Shown here: piece after piece, positions 1 to 4,775 of the stretch
Layout: each line of letters opens with the position of its first letter
Numbering within the stretch: the first letter of the stretch is position 1
Source: Planctomycetota bacterium
GTDB taxonomy: Bacteria > Planctomycetota > B129-G9
Length of the DNA: 6,384 bases
NCBI GenBank assembly: GCA_003644325.1
Contig: QNCA01000089.1
Span: forward strand, 1 to 6,384
Direction: 5' to 3'
The notes under the pieces: generated by a model
Databases searched by the model: none
What the model was told of the DNA's origin: nothing
Seen by the model: the letters and a program-made list of their open reading frames with translations, nothing else
Made by a program: the position numbers and the translations under genes

Positions 1-5
1 CCTTA

Positions 6-122
6 CGGTGACAGTCACTAATCTACGAATCTCGTTCGGCCGGCTCACGAGATTCCGCCCGTTCCGGGTCCTCGCCCTGAGGACCCGTCAGGGTCCGAAC
101 GGGTAATTAGTGACAGTCACCG
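6..122. repeat. Structured inverted-repeat element (MITE/REPIN-like)
   Basis: Two 17-bp arms, 6-22 and 106-122, are inverted copies that differ only at the central base. Each arm contains GTGACAGTCAC (8-18 and 110-120), itself an odd-centred palindrome, so the motif is both a direct and an inverted repeat. Between the arms are further pairings: a perfect 9-bp stem 27-35/47-55 with an 11-base loop; a 7-bp stem 58-64/97-103 enclosing an 8-bp hairpin 65-72/80-87; and a competing 6-bp hairpin 75-80/88-93. No ORF fits inside, and I see no target-site duplication. The compact folded form with matching ends resembles non-autonomous elements mobilised in trans, such as REPINs used by REP-associated transposases or short MITEs; this is inference. 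It could instead be a pair of palindromic operators or a structured RNA. The left flank is only five bases long, so the outer boundary is uncertain. Confidence 0.65.
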
Positions 123-288
123 ATGTTAACAAAAAGTCAGTCAACTTGAGCAAAATAGATACTTCCAAACCAAACCGTCCTTTCAATCGTAGATATTTTG
201 CATAGTCACATGGGTTCGGAAACGTGAATATGTCCATTTCAGGCGAGGTTTTTTCGGCATAGATTTACTCAATTATCGGAGTGTTACC
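123..288 (+). other. Upstream region of the HtrA gene, promoter not resolved
   Basis: This AT-richer stretch of 166 bases has no ORF and must hold the protease promoter unless transcription enters from further left. No convincing TTGACA/TATAAT pair is seen. A TAGATT box at 260-265 has no matching -35 element. AACTT at 143-147 followed after 16 bases by TCCAAA (164-169) vaguely resembles an extracytoplasmic-stress sigma-E-type promoter, but the match is weak. The Shine-Dalgarno GGAG lies at 278-281, seven bases before the ATG. Confidence 0.35.
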
Positions 289-1791
289 ATGAACAACGGA
301 ACAGTTAAGGGCCGCGTGCTTACCATATTGGCGGTATTCGTGATCGGCGTCGGTTTGGGGCTTTTGGCCAGTTCTTTAACCGCTTTTCAGGGTGTGCGCG
401 ACGCAACCGCGCCGGTCCTGCGCAACTTGGGTTTGCCCATCAGCGACACCACCGCAGATATGATATCCGTCCTCAAGGATGAACTGGGGAGGCTGCCGGA
501 GGAATCAAAGGCCTCCATGCTGGTTGCGAAAATTATCGAGCCTTCCGTAGTGCACGTGGCGGTTGAGGGCAAGACCGCAGAGAGGAATTTCCCGGACGAA
601 TTTTTCAACGACCCGTTCTTCAAGCGTTTCTTCCCCCACATACCGCGGGAACGAATGGTCAAGAGCCAGGCCAGCGGGGTGATAGTCTCGAAAGACGGCC
701 TCATCCTCACGAATCACCACGTCGTGAACCATGCGGAGAAGATATCCGTCAGGTTATTCAACGGGGAGGTATATAAGGGCAAGGTAATCGGCACGGATCC
801 GCGCACCGAAGTGGCGGTAATAAAGATAGACGCGAACGGACTCATACCCGCGTTGCTGGGCGATTCGGACAAACTGGTCAAGGGACAGACGGTTATAGCC
901 GTGGGGAATCCCTTCGGTTTGTCGCATACTGTGACCAAGGGCATAGTTTCCGCGACCGGGCGGGCCAACATCGGCGTGGCGGAACTGGAAGATTTTATCC
1001 AGACCGATGCGGCCATCAATCCGGGCAACAGCGGCGGTCCGCTGTTGAACCTCCACGGCGAGGTGATAGGCATCAACACCGCCATCATTTCCAAGACAGG
1101 GGCATACAACGGCATAGGCCTGGCCATTCCGATAAATATGGCCCGCAAGGTGATGGACCAGATTATGAAGACCGGGACCGTGAAACGCGGCTTCATCGGC
1201 GTCGTCGTGCAGCCTCTTACGCCGGAACTCGCCGAGTCGTTCAAATTCAAGGGAATCGGCGGGGTGCTTGTCGCCGAGGTGCAGCCCGATTCGCCGGCGG
1301 CGGCCGCCGGACTTAAAGCGGGAGACATCATCGTGGAATTCGATTCACATGCCACGCCCAACCCCGGCAAACTGCGCCAGGCGGTCGCCCTGACCGAAAT
1401 AGGGAAAGAGGCGGTCATGAAGGTTTTTCGCGAGGGCAAGGAGATATCCCTGAAAATAACGGTAGGCGACGAGGATAAATTACTGGCCGCATCATCCGGG
1501 CGTGTCAGCAGCGACCTCCTGGGCATAGAAATCGCGGCGCTTGACGACGCTTTACGCGAGCGATTCGGCTATCCGTCCGGCCAACAAGGCGTTGTCATCA
1601 CAAAGGTCGAAAAAGACAGCGTGGTCGCGGGCATCGCGGAGCCCGGAATGATAATTCTGGAAATAAATCGCAAGAAAATAAAATCGCCGGAAGACTACCG
1701 CCGGGTGATCTCCGGCTTGAAATCGGGGGACAAGGTGCTGCTGAGAATGAGAAAGGACGGCATGGTCATGTTTGCCAGCGTGACTTTGTGA
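289..1791 (+). CDS. degP: HtrA/DegP-family periplasmic serine protease with two PDZ domains
   Basis: A 500-residue envelope protease/chaperone that would degrade or refold misfolded periplasmic and outer-membrane proteins. In order: an N-terminal hydrophobic segment at about residues 10-29, acting as membrane anchor or uncleaved signal since no clear cleavage site is visible; a helical linker; a trypsin-like domain at about 78-290 with an LA-type loop rich in Phe and Asp (DPFFKRFFP at 108-116); PDZ1 at about 302-390; and PDZ2 at about 408-500. The catalytic His is H144 in TNHHVV and the nucleophile is S248 in NPGNSGGPL. The position of the triad Asp (DPR-S/T-D-hydrophobic-A in the family) is E174 here, encoded by GAA at 808-810, which is unusual. 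The length is typical for two-PDZ members. The start is supported by GGAG at 278-281. It could equally be called htrA, degQ or mucD; the family is certain, the subtype is not. The next gene converges on it, so no operon is formed downstream. Confidence 0.96.
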   Translation: MNNGTVKGRVLTILAVFVIGVGLGLLASSLTAFQGVRDATAPVLRNLGLPISDTTADMISVLKDELGRLPEESKASMLVAKIIEPSVVHVAVEGKTAERNFPDEFFNDPFFKRFFPHIPRERMVKSQASGVIVSKDGLILTNHHVVNHAEKISVRLFNGEVYKGKVIGTDPRTEVAVIKIDANGLIPALLGDSDKLVKGQTVIAVGNPFGLSHTVTKGIVSATGRANIGVAELEDFIQTDAAINPGNSGGPLLNLHGEVIGINTAIISKTGAYNGIGLAIPINMARKVMDQIMKTGTVKRGFIGVVVQPLTPELAESFKFKGIGGVLVAEVQPDSPAAAAGLKAGDIIVEFDSHATPNPGKLRQAVALTEIGKEAVMKVFREGKEISLKITVGDEDKLLAASSGRVSSDLLGIEIAALDDALRERFGYPSGQQGVVITKVEKDSVVAGIAEPGMIILEINRKKIKSPEDYRRVISGLKSGDKVLLRMRKDGMVMFASVTL

Positions 1792-1801
1792 CCTGCTTCA
1801 G

Positions 1802-1834
1802 CGGCGGGCCGCCGTTCACGAGTCCGGCCCGCCG
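1802..1834. terminator. GC-rich hairpin at the HtrA/Sir2 convergent junction
   Basis: A perfect 10-bp GC stem, 1802-1811 paired with 1825-1834, has a 13-base loop. It begins ten bases after the protease stop and runs into the last codons of the sirtuin gene on the other strand. It may help to end transcription from both sides, but neither strand has a following T tract, so it is not a canonical Rho-independent terminator. The stem could instead reflect the Gly/Pro-rich C-terminus of the sirtuin. Confidence 0.35.
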
Positions 1835-2577
1835 GGCACGACCGCGTTCAGCGCTTCGCCGGCCGACGCGCTGATGACAACATCAGCAATGGAATCGAGC
1901 GGCGTGGAGCCGCGATTGATAATCGCAAGCCTCGCGCCGCTTTCTTTTGCCCTCTGTGGCAGCCATGCGGCGGGATAGACGACCAGCGAAGAACCTATGG
2001 CGAGCATCAGATCGCAGTTCTCCGACTCTTCGGTTGCACGCGCCAGGGTATCCTCCGGCAGACTCTCGCCGAAGAAGACAACGTCCGGTCGCAGCATTCC
2101 CCCGCAGTTGGGACATGGCGGGGGGTTGCTCTTTTTAAGCAATTCGTGCACGTCGTCGATGGTATAGCGCGCGCCGCAATTCAGGCAGTATATCTTTCGC
2201 GTGCTGCCGTGGAGCTCCAGCACGTTGCGCGAGCCGGCAAGTTGGTGCAGGCCGTCGATGTTCTGGGTGATGACGGCGGTCAGTTTGCCCCGCTTTTCCA
2301 GTCGGGCCAACGCCGCGTGAGCCGCGTTGGGCCGGGCCTTGCGCAGAACGTCGTACCGCACGTCATGAAAGAGCGACCAGTAGTAGGATGGGTCTCGCAT
2401 GAAGTAGTCGATGTTGACATAGATGTTTGGGTCGTACCTGTTCCACATGCCCCCCTCGCCGCGGTAAGTGGGAATGCCCGACTCGGCGGATATGCCCGCG
2501 CCGGTGAAGGCGACGATACGCGACGAGGCTGCTATCATGTCGGAGAGTATTTTTATCCTGTCGTCCATTTCGCGCAT
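1816..2577 (-). CDS. cobB: Sir2-family NAD-dependent protein deacylase
   Basis: A 253-residue cytoplasmic sirtuin that removes acyl groups from protein lysines, consuming NAD+ and releasing nicotinamide and O-acyl-ADP-ribose. The Rossmann-fold NAD motifs are clear: GAGISAESGIP at 26-36 followed by TYRG, TQNIDGLH at 104-111, GSSLVVYP at 195-202 and N221. The catalytic His is H123 in ELHG. A zinc ribbon is formed by C131, C134, C155 and C158. The RGxGGxW stretch after the first motif is typical of class III (CobB/SIRT5-like) enzymes. However, the Tyr-x-x-Arg pair that reads succinyl and malonyl groups in that class aligns with F70 and V73, with R74 one place later, so plain deacetylation seems more likely (inference). 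The ATG at 2577 has AGAGA six bases upstream (2584-2588); an in-frame ATG three codons later has a poorer site. It is convergent with the protease gene and divergent from the porin genes, and probably monocistronic. Confidence 0.96.
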   Translation of the reverse strand: MREMDDRIKILSDMIAASSRIVAFTGAGISAESGIPTYRGEGGMWNRYDPNIYVNIDYFMRDPSYYWSLFHDVRYDVLRKARPNAAHAALARLEKRGKLTAVITQNIDGLHQLAGSRNVLELHGSTRKIYCLNCGARYTIDDVHELLKKSNPPPCPNCGGMLRPDVVFFGESLPEDTLARATEESENCDLMLAIGSSLVVYPAAWLPQRAKESGARLAIINRGSTPLDSIADVVISASAGEALNAVVPGGPDS

Positions 2578-2591
2578 TCGGGGTCTCTAAA

Positions 2592-2653
2592 CGTCGGGAA
2601 TGAAGCATCACGCCCGACGGGGGCTTAGATATCGCACGGGTGCATGTTACCAA
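2592..2653 (-). promoter_or_regulatory. Possible Sir2 promoter and leader hairpin (weak)
   Basis: On the minus strand TTGGTA (2653-2648) is followed after 16 bases by TATCTA (2631-2626), a poor but placed match to a housekeeping promoter about 50 bases before the sirtuin start. Between it and the gene is a perfect 7-bp inverted repeat, 2592-2598/2613-2619, with a 14-base loop, which may be a leader hairpin or operator. Both are tentative. Confidence 0.22.
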
Positions 2654-2715
2654 CACACGTTGAAGAAGTAAAGCCCCCTCCCTCCAGCAATTTTTGGTCT
2701 TTTCCAAACGTTTTG

Positions 2716-2742
2716 TTGACATCGTCTTTTGATACTGATAAG
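2716..2742 (+). promoter_or_regulatory. Promoter of first porin gene
   Basis: A perfect TTGACA -35 box at 2716-2721 is followed by GATAAG at 2737-2742 (15-base spacer); TAAGTT at 2739-2744, with a 17-base spacer, is an alternative -10. The palindrome AAACGTTT at 2706-2713 sits just upstream. The -35 region is conserved base for base before the second porin gene, which supports it as a true promoter. Transcription would start near 2749. Confidence 0.65.
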
Positions 2743-2748
2743 TTACCG

Positions 2749-2843
2749 CCTTTTTAACAGAGCCTGAGGGGGCCTTTTCCCGAGAATATCGGCCACGGGA
2801 AGCCGTAACGATTTTTTTAGTTTTTTTTTTATAGGAGGGTCTC
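2749..2843 (+). promoter_or_regulatory. Leader of first porin gene, with T tracts and ribosome binding site
   Basis: An untranslated leader of about 95 nt shared with the second porin gene. A small stem CGGC/GCCG (2790-2793/2802-2805) encloses the loop CACGGGAA; in the second copy the stem is CGGC/GTCG with loop TACGGGAA, so pairing is kept with a G-U wobble. It is followed by seven T (2812-2818), AG and ten T (2821-2830), then AGGAGG at 2833-2838, five bases before the ATG. The U-rich stretch next to a strong Shine-Dalgarno suggests high translation. No known riboswitch class is recognised. Confidence 0.5.
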
Positions 2844-4367
2844 ATGAGAAGAAGAGTAATTCTAGGACTGTTTGCGTACTTTCTGCTGGCGGGCATCACG
2901 GGCAGGGTCTTCGCGGAGGACAAACCCGTGGATTGTGCCAAGTGCTGCAAAAACCTGATAAAGGCCCTTCAGGCGGATCCGGCCATTTCGCAAGAGACCA
3001 AGGAGGCCCTGAGCAAATTTGCCCAATCCGTTGTGCAAGAACAGAAGCGTACGTCGTCCGTTACGCTGGGAGTATCTGACGAAATGCTATCCGAGAAAAT
3101 CGGCGAATGGTTCATGGACAAGAGCCGCATCAAGACCGCCGACGACCTTTTCGGTACGAAGGATAAAAAGGGAATCTTCGAGCGCCTGAACATCTACGGC
3201 GACATCCGCATGCGTTACCAGATGGATTCCCACAAAGACAGGGTAACACAGCGATATGGCTGGCAGGAAGCCAGGTGCGACCGGAGCACGTTCAGCACAC
3301 GTTTCCGGCTCGGCTTCAAGTACGAAGTCAACCCAAACATGTGGGTTGGTGCGCGTGTGACCACGGGTCCCCACGACGACACCAACTCCGGGGAAGCCTG
3401 CTGGGGCAACAACTGGTCAAAATGGGATAGCAACCTGGACCAAGCCTACATTCAGTATTCGCCTTTCAATACAAATTCGCTCAAGATAGGCGAGCATGAG
3501 GCCAAACTGGATATGTTCCTGGGCAAGTTCCAGCACAAGTGGCTGTTCCTGGCGGGGCCGATGTTCTGGTCGTCGGCCGTCCAGCCGGAAGGCCTTGCGG
3601 CGGGTTTCAAACTCTACCCGGACAATTGCAAATTCCTTGATATGGTGCAGTTGAACCTGGCGGGTTACGCTATTACCGAAGAATCCAACAACGACGACGC
3701 CTCGGCCATGGTAGCCCAGTTGAGACTGGAGAAATCGCTGGAATACCACGGTAAATGGGATTTCAAGGTGGCAGGCGCGTTCTATGACTTCAATGACCCC
3801 GAAAGTTTCAACAATGGTTCTTCAATATGGAACTCCCGCGGGTCGGATTCCTTCAGTAACGGCCTCAAGGACGCTCCCGGAGGAACAGGCAGCCCAACTC
3901 CCCAGGAATTCATCAGCGACTTCGAGTTGCTCCACTTCTATTTCCAGACGACCTACACCGGCATTGAACTGTTTGACAAGGTCCGTCCGGTTTCACTGCT
4001 GTTCGAACATGTGACCAACACCAACGCCCGAGAAGACCAGGCATACGGTCACGGCAGGGCCGGCAGGGGCTACAACATCCTGCTCTACCTGGGCAAACTC
4101 AAGAAGCAGGGTGACTGGAAGGTCGGCTACGGCTACTTCAACTTCGAGCGCGATTCGCTCTTCACGCTCGTCAGCGATACGGCCTTCCCGTGGCAGACCA
4201 ATTTTGAAGGCCACTGGATAGACACTTACTACAGGCTGTTCGACAACACGACCCTGCACACACTATTCTGCTTCGGCGAGCAGAAGACAGACGACAGTAT
4301 GTACGAGGGAGCGCGCAGCGACAGGACAAACTTCCGCCTGCGCGTGGAACTCCTTGTAAATTTCTAA
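2844..4367 (+). CDS. Porin-like outer-membrane beta-barrel protein, copy A
   Basis: A 507-residue predicted outer-membrane porin (putative-porin type, Porin_5-like; family from general appearance, substrate unknown). Residues 1-24 form a Sec signal peptide: basic Arg run, hydrophobic core, cleavage after VFA. The mature N-terminus carries a cysteine cluster, C31-x-x-C34-C35, then a helical region to about residue 105 that could be a periplasmic plug or oligomerisation segment. From about 114 (RLNIYGDIRMRYQ) to the end it shows alternating aromatic/polar strands typical of a barrel, with Asn/Asp/Gly-rich loops. The protein ends in LRVELLVNF, whose terminal Phe fits the beta-signal read by the BAM assembly machinery. 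Further cysteines are C145 and C262, shared with copy B, and C186 and C476, found only here. AGGAGG at 2833-2838 fixes the start. It has its own promoter and terminator, and a paralogue lies directly downstream. Confidence 0.92.
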   Translation: MRRRVILGLFAYFLLAGITGRVFAEDKPVDCAKCCKNLIKALQADPAISQETKEALSKFAQSVVQEQKRTSSVTLGVSDEMLSEKIGEWFMDKSRIKTADDLFGTKDKKGIFERLNIYGDIRMRYQMDSHKDRVTQRYGWQEARCDRSTFSTRFRLGFKYEVNPNMWVGARVTTGPHDDTNSGEACWGNNWSKWDSNLDQAYIQYSPFNTNSLKIGEHEAKLDMFLGKFQHKWLFLAGPMFWSSAVQPEGLAAGFKLYPDNCKFLDMVQLNLAGYAITEESNNDDASAMVAQLRLEKSLEYHGKWDFKVAGAFYDFNDPESFNNGSSIWNSRGSDSFSNGLKDAPGGTGSPTPQEFISDFELLHFYFQTTYTGIELFDKVRPVSLLFEHVTNTNAREDQAYGHGRAGRGYNILLYLGKLKKQGDWKVGYGYFNFERDSLFTLVSDTAFPWQTNFEGHWIDTYYRLFDNTTLHTLFCFGEQKTDDSMYEGARSDRTNFRLRVELLVNF

Positions 4368-4390
4368 TACATATCAAGTATATTAAACAA

Positions 4391-4430
4391 AGGGGCGGAG
4401 CCAAAAAAACGGCTCCGCCCTTTATTTTAC
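4391..4430 (+). terminator. Rho-independent terminator after first porin
   Basis: A 10-bp GC stem, 4393-4402 paired with 4411-4420, is extended by G-U and A-T pairs. It has an 8-base loop of seven A plus C and is followed by the T-rich run TTTATTTTA. It lies 24 bases after the stop codon of copy A, so the two porins should be separate transcription units apart from read-through. Confidence 0.9.
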
Positions 4431-4620
4431 GCGCTTTAGCGCCGGCGTAGATAGACGGAATCGTAGACAAGTGGGAATGCCGGGTTACGAGGACATCGGT
4501 CGTCACACACTTCTGCCGGATGCCCGGTACGAAAATATTGCCCGAATTATCTTTAAAAAGTTGGCCGTAAAGCCGATAAGGTTGTAGGGGAATTAGAGTG
4601 ATATTCATGCCTCACTTGCG
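4431..4620. other. Spacer between porin units, no gene seen
   Basis: These 190 bases have no homologue before the first porin gene. Apart from a short GCGC/GCGC hairpin at 4431-4442 I see no ORF with a ribosome site, no repeat and no RNA gene. The rest of the 408-base gap between the porin genes is the first terminator on one side and the promoter and leader of the second porin on the other. Confidence 0.5.
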
Positions 4621-4652
4621 CAATAATTTTTCGGTCTTTTCCCAACGTTTTG

Positions 4653-4679
4653 TTGACATCGTCTTCTAGTACTGATAAT
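4653..4679 (+). promoter_or_regulatory. Promoter of second porin gene
   Basis: TTGACA at 4653-4658 and GATAAT at 4674-4679 (five of six consensus bases) are separated by 15 bases, slightly short of the usual 17. The -35 and the sequence before it are identical to the promoter of the first porin; the -10 here is the better of the two. Transcription would start near 4686. Confidence 0.7.
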
Positions 4680-4685
4680 TCACCG

Positions 4686-4775
4686 CCTTTTTAACGGAAA
4701 TTGAAAGGCCGTTTTTCGGAAATATCGGCTACGGGAAGTCGTAAACGATTTTGGGGTTTTTTGCGGGAGGACGTG
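4686..4775 (+). promoter_or_regulatory. Leader of second porin gene with start-deciding ribosome site
   Basis: A leader of about 90 nt homologous to that of the first porin. It keeps the small stem-loop (4726-4729/4738-4741, loop TACGGGAA), but the long T runs are broken up: TTTT, GGGG, TTTTTT. GGGAGG at 4765-4770 lies five bases before the ATG at 4776. This fixes the start there and not at the in-frame TTG at 4701, which lies inside the leader, has no ribosome site and would bury the signal peptide. Confidence 0.6.

Noticed and set aside
6..122. CRISPR array or tRNA-like gene
   Set aside because: There are only two copies of the motif, in inverted orientation, with no regular spacers, and no cloverleaf with acceptor and anticodon arms can be drawn.
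714..1526. 270-codon open frame antisense to the protease gene
   Set aside because: It lies opposite a gene with complete family motifs, its translation is low-complexity and resembles no protein I know, and no ribosome site is evident. It is a coding-strand shadow.
2146..2628. 160-codon open frame antisense to the sirtuin
   Set aside because: It fully overlaps conserved Sir2 motifs on the other strand; no independent support.
2934..2948. Cysteines near the porin N-terminus as a lipoprotein lipobox or c-type haem site
   Set aside because: The signal peptide has a normal A-x-A-like cleavage site several residues earlier, no L-x-x-C lipobox surrounds the Cys, and no CxxCH is present.
2363..2950. 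195-codon minus-strand open frame spanning the sirtuin start and the porin promoter
   Set aside because: It crosses two gene starts and a promoter, and its translation has no recognisable domain.
2969..3193. Antisense open frame repeated in both porin genes (also at 4691-5128)
   Set aside because: The two translations look alike only because the sense genes are duplicates. There is no ribosome site or other sign of coding.
4171..4608. 145-codon minus-strand open frame across the end of porin A and its terminator
   Set aside because: It runs through a strong terminator hairpin and the antisense of the barrel end; no domain seen.
4701..4775. N-terminal extension of the second porin from a TTG at 4701
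   Set aside because: It lies inside the duplicated leader, has no ribosome site, and would add 25 residues before a clear signal peptide. The ATG at 4776 with GGGAGG matches the first copy.
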